A stretch of 17,909 bases of DNA from Woeseia sp. (GTDB lineage Bacteria; Pseudomonadota; Gammaproteobacteria; Steroidobacterales; Woeseiaceae). The stretch lies in NCBI GenBank assembly GCA_018701055.1, contig JABIUH010000066.1, positions 1 to 17,909 of the forward strand. The letters are read 5' to 3'. Below, piece after piece: positions 7,777-15,213 of the stretch. The notes beneath the pieces are model-generated. The model did no database searches. It was not told the origin of the DNA and saw only the letters and a program-made list of their open reading frames with translations. Each line of letters opens with the position of its first letter. Positions within the stretch are counted from its first letter, which is position 1. The translations under genes and the position numbers were made by a program.

Positions 7777-8370
7777 ATGGGCAACAAATTTCAGATCGAT
7801 CGAAGGCAGCTCGTCAAACTGGGCTTCTCTGCTGGCGTACTTGCTTCATTGCCGTACGCTGGCATCTCACTGGCCGATGATGAGTCTGATGAGCTGCTGC
7901 AATTCGTGAGCGACTCCGATTCCCCGATCGAAAACTCGCAAACTGGAACGCTAAGTCAGAGAGAATTTCAGACGCTGTTTACCTTATGCGAGTACGTCAA
8001 CGACGTCTGGCAGTTTGATGCAAATCTTACTCAATACGGCAAATTACTACGCGCGGATCTGGAGCTAAAGACGACGAGACGGCCCAGTTACTTAGTCGAG
8101 TATAGGAATGCTCTTGAGTTGATCGAACTAGTCGCTCGCAATACAGACTCCGTTGAACAAGCCTGGCCAACGTTGCTTTTTTCTGACGTCGCTGCTGCGA
8201 ATTTCGGCGCCACAAGACTGGGGCGTGCCAGGCGCTTTGTATTTTCAGAAATCATCGCTCACCAGATTCCTATTTCGGGTGCGTTCAGGAGTTTTGGGCT
8301 GGTGAACTACCGAGGCTTTTTCGGCGGCCCGTATGCTTCTCCGGTTAGCTACAGACGTGGGGCCATCTAG
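7777..8370 (+). CDS. Tat-signal small subunit of a GMC dehydrogenase (gluconate dehydrogenase subunit 3-like)
   Basis: A 197-residue protein. Its N-terminus carries a twin-arginine signal, D-R9-R10-Q-L-V-K, followed by a moderately hydrophobic stretch ending ISLA before the acidic DDESDE. ATG 7777 follows AAAGGAA by six bases and is preferred to the in-frame TTG 7774. The mature part (LSQREFQTLFTLCEYV onward) resembles the small subunits that accompany GMC flavoproteins such as gluconate, sorbitol or FAD-glucose dehydrogenases. Those subunits act as chaperones and carry the Tat signal for the signal-less large subunit. The stop is directly followed by the ATG of a GMC gene, matching that arrangement. 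Family likeness is modest, so the call rests partly on the Tat motif plus neighbour. Confidence 0.72.
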   Translation: MGNKFQIDRRQLVKLGFSAGVLASLPYAGISLADDESDELLQFVSDSDSPIENSQTGTLSQREFQTLFTLCEYVNDVWQFDANLTQYGKLLRADLELKTTRRPSYLVEYRNALELIELVARNTDSVEQAWPTLLFSDVAAANFGATRLGRARRFVFSEIIAHQIPISGAFRSFGLVNYRGFFGGPYASPVSYRRGAI

Positions 8371-9903
8371 ATGAAATCAATCATCATTATTGGCTCCGGT
8401 GTGGCGGGCACTGTTTTGGCGAGGCAACTCCTGGCGTCCGGCGATGTTGAAGTAACCATGTTTGAAGTCGGACCGGAATTCACACCGGCTGATCGTCGCA
8501 TCTGGCTCGATCATATGCTCGGTAGTGACGATATTTATGCGCCGTTCATCGACGACCCCCGCACAGAAAATGAAAACTTCGGTTTGCGTCGTTCGAGACT
8601 GTTAATGAAGGGCGGTACGACCAATCACTGGGGCGGCCTGACGCCGCGTTTCAAGCCAGAAGATTTCGAACTCAATTCCCGTACCGGCTTCGGCGCTGAC
8701 TGGCCCTTCGGCTATGACGAACTGGCACCTTACTACGCCAAGGCAGAGGTTTTACTGGGTATAACCGGTGATTCCGACAATGACGATCCACCGCGATACG
8801 GTGCCAAGTTTCCATTTCCGCATACGGATTTTACCCAGGGCGATAAGGTTGTCATCGATGCCCTTGAGAGTCTGGACATTTCATATGGGCACATGTCGAT
8901 TGCACGGAACGGCACTCGATGTATTACGACAGGCACCTGCGACTATTGTCCGGTGAATGCACGGTATACGGCGGTCTACGATCTTCAGCAGTTGCAGGTC
9001 GAGTACAGTGATCTTCTGACCCTCAAAACGGAATCGCCGGTCACCAAAATATTGATGGACGGCAAAACGCGTACCCGTGGAATCGAATTCATGGATCTCA
9101 ACACCGGCATCGGGCACTCAGCCGACGCCGACGCGGTTTTCGTTTGTGGGGGCACGATCGAGTCGTGCAAACTGCTGCTTGCCTCGGCGGATAAAGACTG
9201 GCCCGATGGTATTGGCAACGACTCAGGCCACGTCGGCCGGCATCTGATTGGGCATCCGGTGATGTTCGCGGCAGGTATTCGGCCGGGAAATCCGGATGGA
9301 ATCGGTGAGGAGCTTGGATTTGATTCCTTGATCAGTCGACACTTCGATACACCGGCCTATCAACACAAAGGCAAAATGTGGTTTTCCGGCGGTGTTAGTG
9401 CGAACGCTTCAATCGAAGAGCAGGTTATTAGCAACGTATCGCGAACTGCGATGAATGCAGCGTTTAGCTCCGGGTTGCGCATGTCTATGGGCGGTGAAAT
9501 GGAACAGTTCGAACATCCGGATAATCGGGTGAGCCTGGGTAAGGAAAGAACAAGCCAGGGGCTCTTGACTACGAATATTCAGGTTGGTGTTCATGACGTC
9601 AATCTTCAAACGCGCCAGGAGCACGTCGATACATTCGTCAGGATACTGAAAACGGCAGGTTGTAGAGATGCGAGTATTGAAACAGGCGCTCTGAATCCTG
9701 ATGGCGCACATGCATCAGCTACTTGCCGCATGAGCAGGTCCGACACGGACGGAGTTGTCGATCCGAATCTGCAGGTTCACGGTACTGACAATCTTTACGT
9801 TTGTTCCAACGCGGTTTTTCCAAGTATTGCGGCCGCTAATCCGACATTAACTGTATCGGCGCTTGCGGTCAGACTCGCCACCCACTTCGCTGCAGCAGAC
9901 TGA
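8371..9903 (+). CDS. GMC-family FAD-dependent oxidoreductase, large subunit
   Basis: A 510-residue flavoprotein starting immediately after the small-subunit stop. The FAD site is clear: G8-S-G10-V-A-G13 at the N-terminus and GGTTNHWGGLTPRF in the next conserved block. The C-terminal GMC region has AHASATCRM (H447) and NLYVCSNAVFP followed by AAANPTL (N490), the His/Asn pair expected in the active site. C184, C190 and C193 form a C-x5-C-x2-C cluster; bacterial FAD-glucose dehydrogenases hold an iron-sulphur cluster in a comparable Cys-rich loop. It has no signal of its own, so export with the Tat subunit is likely. Such enzymes oxidise hydroxyl groups of sugars or alcohols and pass electrons to a cytochrome c. 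No cytochrome gene is next to it. Substrate unknown. Confidence 0.9.
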   Translation: MKSIIIIGSGVAGTVLARQLLASGDVEVTMFEVGPEFTPADRRIWLDHMLGSDDIYAPFIDDPRTENENFGLRRSRLLMKGGTTNHWGGLTPRFKPEDFELNSRTGFGADWPFGYDELAPYYAKAEVLLGITGDSDNDDPPRYGAKFPFPHTDFTQGDKVVIDALESLDISYGHMSIARNGTRCITTGTCDYCPVNARYTAVYDLQQLQVEYSDLLTLKTESPVTKILMDGKTRTRGIEFMDLNTGIGHSADADAVFVCGGTIESCKLLLASADKDWPDGIGNDSGHVGRHLIGHPVMFAAGIRPGNPDGIGEELGFDSLISRHFDTPAYQHKGKMWFSGGVSANASIEEQVISNVSRTAMNAAFSSGLRMSMGGEMEQFEHPDNRVSLGKERTSQGLLTTNIQVGVHDVNLQTRQEHVDTFVRILKTAGCRDASIETGALNPDGAHASATCRMSRSDTDGVVDPNLQVHGTDNLYVCSNAVFPSIAAANPTLTVSALAVRLATHFAAAD

Positions 9904-11811
9904 ATGAAACGTACAGCCGCAATCCTGCTCCTGATGGCCACAGGGCAAGCTTCGTTTGCAGACGAGGCGTGTCCTGAACTGGCCAACAACACGCTGTTTG
10001 ATCGGGTCGTCCGGTCTGCCGTTGCTTTGAGTTGCAATACTGACGGTTATTGGCAGGCGCGTTACGAAGATTTACTGGCGTTCGTCTATGTTCCGCGCGG
10101 CGAATTTGCAATGGGCTCCAATGACGGACTCGCCATCGAGCAGCCGGTCCATAGCGTCGAGTTGGACGGTTACTGGATCGCCAAGTACCCGGTCACAGTC
10201 GGGCAGTTTCGTCGCTTTGTCGAGGCTACCGACTATCTGACTGACGCGGAACGCGGCTGGGGTGCGTGGCAGTGGACCGGGCAGCGAGCTGACGAACCCG
10301 ATGCCGACGACGATGCCTGGACGTTGCTGATGGATGGCCGCTGGAACAACATCTACTTTGAACAGGGTGATGATCACCCAGTGGGTTCGCTCAGTTGGAA
10401 CGATGCCAATGCCTACGCAGGCTGGTTGTCCGAGAAACTCGGTGTGCCGTTTGTGTTGCCGACCGAAGCGCAATGGGAGAAGGCTGCGCGAAGTGCAAAT
10501 GGCCGACGTTTTCCCTGGGGCGACGATGCGCCTGACGGCCGGCTGGCGAACTACGCCGATCAAAACTTTGCCGGAAAGTATGGCGACCATGCACGCCGGC
10601 CGGACGCGTCTATCGATGATGGCTACGTGGAAACTTCTCCGGTCGATGCGTATCCGCAAGGGCGCTCCGAGTATGGCGTTTTCGATCTGGCCGGAAACCT
10701 TGGTGAGTGGGTCTATGACCTATTTGCTCCGGACTATTATCAGATGTCACCGCGGCGCAACCCGACCGGCCCGAAAGTGCCGGAAGGCGTCCCGGAGCAA
10801 CAACTCGGTCGGATCAATCGCGGCGGATCATGGGTGGATTGGGCCGGTGTGTCGTCCGATGGTACGGTCGAACCCGACGGCGGGCACAGCATCAGGTCAG
10901 CAGCAAGAACTGCCGACGAACAGAATTCCGCCGATGATCACATGGGGTTTCGGCTGGCTATAGACGGCCTGCGTAAGGCGGAGGTTAAACCAGCCGATCC
11001 CTATATGCCCGATCTGACAGGCACCAGGATCATTACTCGGCATGCTGCAGCCAATGTCTACATGCTGGAGGCGACCGGCGACGTGGCTGGCAATATCGCG
11101 GTCCTGATCGGCCCGGACGGGATCTTGGTGGTTGACGATCAGTTTGCAGAATTGACACCCGATATCGAAGCCGCTCTGGGCGAGCTGACGGACGGGGAAC
11201 TGCGTTTTATTCTCAATACGCACCACCACGAAGACCACAGTGATGGCAATGCGCGTTTGTCAGCCGGCAGAAATGCGTTGGTCATCGCCCACGACAACGC
11301 ACGACCGAGAATGCTGGATCGTGGCCCGGGCAACTGGCCCGTAGTTACTTTTGCGTCGGCCATGACACTGCATTTCAACAACGAAACCGTGCGCTTTCTG
11401 TCGATGCCGGGCGGCCATACGGATAACGATGCTGTGGTGTTCTTCGAGAAGGCAAATGTCGTACATCTCGGTGATTTGATGAACTCGGGAACGTCGAGTT
11501 TTCCCACTGCTGACATTGATGCCGGCGGCAACGCAATTCAGATACACGAGAATGTCGTAGCGCTGCTGCCAATGATCGACGAGAGTGCCGTCATCATCCC
11601 GGGTCACGGTCCGATAAGTGACAAAGCGGAACTGCGCGTTTTGCGACAAATGCTTGACTCAACGATTGAGCTTGTGCGGGACAAGAAGCAGCGCGGCATT
11701 AGCCTGCAGCAGATCCTCGATGAGGGTGCGCCGGTCGAGTATGCGGACTGGGGATACGGATACATGCCCGCTGAAGGCTGGCTGGAAATGATTTACCGAA
11801 GTCTGGAGTAA
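9904..11811 (+). CDS. Exported fusion: FGE-sulfatase-like (SUMF1/EgtB/PvdO) domain + metallo-beta-lactamase-fold hydrolase
   Basis: A 635-residue protein with a signal peptide (about residues 1-19, ending SFA). Residues about 56-355 form an FGE-sulfatase-type domain: FVYVPRGEFAMGS, DGYWIAKYPVTVGQFRRFVE, HPVGSLSWNDANAYAGWLS, LPTEAQWEKAAR, YGVFDLAGNLGEWVYD, RGGSW and HMGFRLA. Residues about 375-635 form a metallo-beta-lactamase fold with every expected ligand: H440-x-H442-x-D444-H445, H505 (GGHTDND), D524 (HLGD) and H568 (PGHG). The only cysteines in the protein are C23 and C44, both before the first domain, so the paired active-site cysteines of true formylglycine-generating enzymes are absent. 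The first domain may bind ligand or do non-sulfatase chemistry; the second is probably a zinc hydrolase. The start directly abuts the GMC stop. Confidence 0.88.
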   Translation: MKRTAAILLLMATGQASFADEACPELANNTLFDRVVRSAVALSCNTDGYWQARYEDLLAFVYVPRGEFAMGSNDGLAIEQPVHSVELDGYWIAKYPVTVGQFRRFVEATDYLTDAERGWGAWQWTGQRADEPDADDDAWTLLMDGRWNNIYFEQGDDHPVGSLSWNDANAYAGWLSEKLGVPFVLPTEAQWEKAARSANGRRFPWGDDAPDGRLANYADQNFAGKYGDHARRPDASIDDGYVETSPVDAYPQGRSEYGVFDLAGNLGEWVYDLFAPDYYQMSPRRNPTGPKVPEGVPEQQLGRINRGGSWVDWAGVSSDGTVEPDGGHSIRSAARTADEQNSADDHMGFRLAIDGLRKAEVKPADPYMPDLTGTRIITRHAAANVYMLEATGDVAGNIAVLIGPDGILVVDDQFAELTPDIEAALGELTDGELRFILNTHHHEDHSDGNARLSAGRNALVIAHDNARPRMLDRGPGNWPVVTFASAMTLHFNNETVRFLSMPGGHTDNDAVVFFEKANVVHLGDLMNSGTSSFPTADIDAGGNAIQIHENVVALLPMIDESAVIIPGHGPISDKAELRVLRQMLDSTIELVRDKKQRGISLQQILDEGAPVEYADWGYGYMPAEGWLEMIYRSLE

Positions 11812-11822
11812 AGGAAGACCTG

Positions 11823-12935
11823 ATGGATATTGAAGAATTCACACTTGAGCGGATTCAATCGCTGTACGAAAACACGGTTGAACTGAACTTGTCGGACAGC
11901 GGTGTCCACCCGATGAGTTTGAACGACCTGTTGAATGATGACGAGCTCAAAGCGGTGCAGTCGCTGGAGCTCGGCTACGGTTGGACTAACGGCGAAGTGA
12001 CACTGCGGGAAACCATTGCGGCCCTGTACCGAGATCTCGGTCCCGATGATGTCATTGTGACAAACGGTTAAGCCGAGGCGAACTTTCTGATGGTGATGTC
12101 ACTGTTGGACAAGGGCGACGAAATCGTTGTGCTAACACCGAATTACCTGCAGATTTATGGTTGGGCGCGTGCGCTGGGTGTCGTCGTCAAAGTCGTTGAA
12201 CATGACGGCGACAATGATTGGCAGCCGGACCTGGACGCATTGGATGCGGCGGTAACGCCTGCTACGAAGCTGATTACAATTTGCCACCCGAACAACCCGA
12301 CTGGCGCAGTTCTCAATGGTGAGTCCATGCGTCGGGTAGTCGAGATTGCCGCCCGGCACGGCGCTTACCTGCATGCCGATGAGGTGTACAAGGGCTCCGA
12401 GCTGGACGGACCGGAGTGCGAGAGTTTTCGCGACTTGTATGACAATGCCATCGTGACTAATGGGCTGTCCAAAGCCATGGCCTTGCCGGGGCTGCGCATT
12501 GGTTGGTTGGCAGGTCGTGCCGATGACATATATACGGCTTGGCAGCGCAAGGACTATACGTCAATAACGACGTCTGCTATCAGCGAGTACGTGGCAGAGC
12601 GTGTATTGAAACCGGAATTGCGCAGCAAGATCTTGCAGCGCAGCAAGACAATACTGAACGAAAACCTGGCCCTGCTTGCGGATTGGATCGAGGCGAATTC
12701 AGACCACGTGTCACTGATTCCGCCAAAAGCGGGGGGAATGGCCTTTGTGCGTTACCATTTCGAGGCAAACTCGACCGAGCTCGTGCATCGTTTACGCGAT
12801 GAAAAGCGCGTCTTGCTGTTGCCGGGCGATGTATACGGAATGGATGGGTTTTTTCGCGTCGGAATTGGATCTCCAAGAAGTCATCTGGAGCCCGGACTCG
12901 AACGAATCTCGGATTACATCCGCGCCAACTACTGA
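11823..12935 (+). pseudogene. Class I/II PLP aminotransferase interrupted by an in-frame TAA
   Basis: ATG 11823 follows AAGGAAG and opens a frame that reads as one fold-type I aminotransferase through to TGA 12935, except for a TAA at 12069-12071 (codon 83). The stop sits inside a conserved motif: VIVTNG before it and AEANFLMVMSLLDKGDEIV after it, in the same frame, where relatives have Ala or Ser. TCA to TAA is one base change. All later catalytic positions survive, counting the stop as a codon: N158 in NNPTG, D186 and Y189 in ADEVY, PLP-lysine K217 in LSKAMALPGLRIGW, and R345 for the substrate carboxylate. The remainder shows no other lesion. It could be a recent nonsense mutation, a sequencing error or readthrough. 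ATG 12090 lacks a ribosome site and would lose the first 89 codons of the fold. The intact enzyme would be cytoplasmic and use an amino acid of unknown identity. Confidence 0.85.
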
Positions 12936-12964
12936 CCGTGGAACCACTGAACTGAGGGCGTAGT

Positions 12965-13843
12965 ATGAATCGATTGATAAGGCAGAGTTTACCAGTCGCG
13001 ATTGCGTTGCCATTGCTGGCTTGTTCGCCGCCACAAGATGACGCATCGCATGCAACCTCATTCGACATAGTCTTTATTCGCTATGCGGCTGATGGCGGTG
13101 ATCTGTTTTTGCTGGATTTGAATGACAATGCCGTCAGGCAACTGTCAGACACCGCTGCAAGTGAAGAATTTCCTGTCTGGTCGCCTGATGGAACGCGAAT
13201 CGCCTTCTTGTCCGTTCAGGACGAAAGAATTACCGTCCAGATCATGGATGTGGCCAGTGAAGAAGTGACATCGTCGATCGCGGACATCACGGAGCCTGTT
13301 GCGTGGTCAGGGGACTCGGCTCGGCTGGTGACGACCAAAGATGTCGGCGATTCACGTGGTCTTTGGACGCATTCGCTTGCCGACGGATCGCAGTCGCCAG
13401 TGGGGACAGGTGCCTCACGAGATGCTTATGCGACCTGGTCACCGGCAGAAGACCGGCTTGCATTCGAATCCACGCGAGACGGCAATCCCGAAATATACGC
13501 CGCCGGTGTTGATGGTAGTAACGTCGTCCGTCTGACCGATAATGAGGTGCTGGATGAGTGGCCGCAGTGGTCAAATAGTGGTGAGTTCATCGCATACGCC
13601 TCTGGCGTAGAGGGAGACAAGGATCTCTGGGTAATGCGCGCAGACGGATCAGAGAAAAGGCAGCTAACGCAAGATGCGCTATTCGGTGACGCTTATCCAA
13701 GCTGGTCGCCGGATGACAAGAGCCTGTTAATTACCGTGCAAACAAGTGACACGACGACGATGTTGGTATTGGTCGATGCGACAAACGGCGAATACAGGGA
13801 ACTCGTGCAAGGAGCGGCAGCCAGTTGGCGTGCGGCACGATAG
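12965..13843 (+). CDS. TolB-like (PD40) beta-propeller lipoprotein
   Basis: A 292-residue protein. The N-terminus is a lipoprotein signal with lipobox LLAC (C20, followed by Ser, so outer-membrane sorting is expected). The rest is a beta-propeller: tryptophan-containing blade motifs occur near residues 72 (WSPDG), 114 (WSGDS), 158 (WSPAE), 202 (WSNSG) and 247 (WSPDD), each with DLFLLDLND- or EIYAAGVDGS-like strands before it. It is similar in plan to the propeller at 5249 but differs in anchoring and blade sequence. GAGGG (12954-12958) serves as ribosome site. It lies 29 bases after the aminotransferase locus and 12 bases before two M24 peptidase genes. As with the first propeller, it neighbours exported peptidases, suggesting a membrane-anchored partner or substrate-binding role. 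Confidence 0.85.
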   Translation: MNRLIRQSLPVAIALPLLACSPPQDDASHATSFDIVFIRYAADGGDLFLLDLNDNAVRQLSDTAASEEFPVWSPDGTRIAFLSVQDERITVQIMDVASEEVTSSIADITEPVAWSGDSARLVTTKDVGDSRGLWTHSLADGSQSPVGTGASRDAYATWSPAEDRLAFESTRDGNPEIYAAGVDGSNVVRLTDNEVLDEWPQWSNSGEFIAYASGVEGDKDLWVMRADGSEKRQLTQDALFGDAYPSWSPDDKSLLITVQTSDTTTMLVLVDATNGEYRELVQGAAASWRAAR

Positions 13844-13855
13844 GACGACAATCCA

Positions 13856-15199
13856 ATGAGCGAAAAAATGAGTATGCGAATTTCTTTCTATTTGGTATCG
13901 GCGTGTGGATTGCTGCTATGCGGCACGGTGGGCGCGTCGACGGCAAGAACTGACTGGTCGATTGCCTGCAGCATTCGCTCCGACAAATTCGACTACGTGC
14001 TGCCCGATGCGCTGCGCGAAAACGATATCGACATGTGGATCGTTATCGATAAAGGTCGCGGCACGGAGCCGCTGGCGAATGATTTCGGTGATGCAAGCAG
14101 CAACGGTAACGGCATTTTCGTGTTTACAGACCGAGGCGGAGACCGTATCGAGCGCGCGAGCTTCGGTCGGGGCGTCGACGAGGTCAAAGATTGTGAGGTG
14201 TTTGATCACTACGGTGATCCGTCGAAACTCGGCGAGTTTGTGAGGGAAAGGGCGCCTGAGGCTATCGCCGTCAATTTTACAAGCGATGACGAACTGTTTC
14301 CGATGGAGGGACGACACCTTTCTGATGGAATCTCGCATACAGATTTTGTGAACCTACAGATGGCACTGGGAGAGCCTTTCTCGTCGCGTTTGGTGTCCGC
14401 GGAGCGTGTTATCGCCCACTGGCGTGGACGCCGGGTTGCGCTCGAACTGATTGAATTTTCGAAGATCGCTGAAATCACTCGGGAACTGCTGGATCGTGCA
14501 CTTTCAAATGAGGTCATTACGCCGGGGAAAACGACCCTCGGAGATGTTATGTGGTGGCTTGAGGAACAGAGAAAGCAGCGTGGTCTGGAATCGGGTTGGG
14601 ATCCGACGGTTTATCTCAGCCCACCGGACGGTAACGAGATCGCAAACACGCATCGTGTCATTCAGCGAGGCGACGTTATCCAAATCGACTACGGGCTCGG
14701 TCGCAATAATTTCTTTACCGATATGAAGCGCTTTGCCTATGTATTGCAAGACGACGAGCAGGATCTGCCGGATTGGGTTCTCGAAGGGTTCCAGAATTCA
14801 CGCAAGGTGCGCAAGATGATTCGCGAAAATGTGACCTCCGGCGGACCTGGTCGCCCGAAGCTCGAATTATTGAAACAACGTGTTGGTGAGATGGGCTTCG
14901 TCTATACCGAAGACGAACAACCGTCAGATGTGTCTGGCGTGGAAGTGAATATCGGCATGCATGCGGCTGGCAATCTTGGCCACGATGCCGGCGGTGCATT
15001 GTTTCAGATATATCCGACACGCACAGACTATGACGTACAGCCGTACAGCATTATTTCTCTTGAGTTCATTGTGTTCACACCAACGCGAGAATGGCGAGGC
15101 AACAAGTTGCCCGTGAATATTGAGGAGAACGTGCTCGTAACGCCGCACGGTGTAGAGTGGTTGCATGTGCCTCAGCAACGGCCGCGAATCATTCGCTGA
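13856..15199 (+). CDS. Exported M24-family metallopeptidase (Xaa-Pro aminopeptidase-like), paralogue A
   Basis: A 447-residue protein with a signal peptide (hydrophobic about residues 11-26, ending VGAS), then a creatinase-like N-terminal domain and a C-terminal pita-bread domain. The five M24 metal ligands can be placed: D278 (QIDYGLG) and D289 (FTDMKRF), spaced 11 apart as usual, H376 (LGHDAGG), E403 (SLEFIVF) and E423 (NIEENVLVT). Known family members remove an N-terminal residue before proline or cleave related amide bonds. An intact ligand set suggests an active dinuclear enzyme. Export is unusual for classical PepP, and points to work in the periplasm. Start at ATG 13856; nearby ATGs at 13868 and 13874 keep the signal peptide. 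A paralogue follows after 14 bases. Confidence 0.85.
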   Translation: MSEKMSMRISFYLVSACGLLLCGTVGASTARTDWSIACSIRSDKFDYVLPDALRENDIDMWIVIDKGRGTEPLANDFGDASSNGNGIFVFTDRGGDRIERASFGRGVDEVKDCEVFDHYGDPSKLGEFVRERAPEAIAVNFTSDDELFPMEGRHLSDGISHTDFVNLQMALGEPFSSRLVSAERVIAHWRGRRVALELIEFSKIAEITRELLDRALSNEVITPGKTTLGDVMWWLEEQRKQRGLESGWDPTVYLSPPDGNEIANTHRVIQRGDVIQIDYGLGRNNFFTDMKRFAYVLQDDEQDLPDWVLEGFQNSRKVRKMIRENVTSGGPGRPKLELLKQRVGEMGFVYTEDEQPSDVSGVEVNIGMHAAGNLGHDAGGALFQIYPTRTDYDVQPYSIISLEFIVFTPTREWRGNKLPVNIEENVLVTPHGVEWLHVPQQRPRIIR

Positions 15200-15200
15200 C

Positions 15201-15207
15201 GGGGGAA
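15201..15207 (+). promoter_or_regulatory. Ribosome binding site fixing the start at 15214
   Basis: GGGGGAA lies six bases before ATG 15214 and just after the upstream stop (15197-15199). It supports ATG 15214 over the longer in-frame GTG at 15157, which would overlap the upstream gene. Confidence 0.6.
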
Positions 15208-15213
15208 TTCATC

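Noticed and set aside
9904..11811. Annotation as a sulfatase-maturing formylglycine-generating enzyme.
   Set aside because: No cysteines exist in the FGE-like domain and no sulfatase gene is nearby.
12069..12071. Codon reassignment or selenocysteine-type recoding at the internal stop.
   Set aside because: Selenocysteine uses TGA; TAA, TAG and TGA all act as normal stops for other genes in the window.
12090..12935. ATG 12090 as the start of a separate, shorter aminotransferase gene.
   Set aside because: It lacks a ribosome site and the frame upstream of the TAA already encodes the matching N-terminal part, so this is one interrupted gene.
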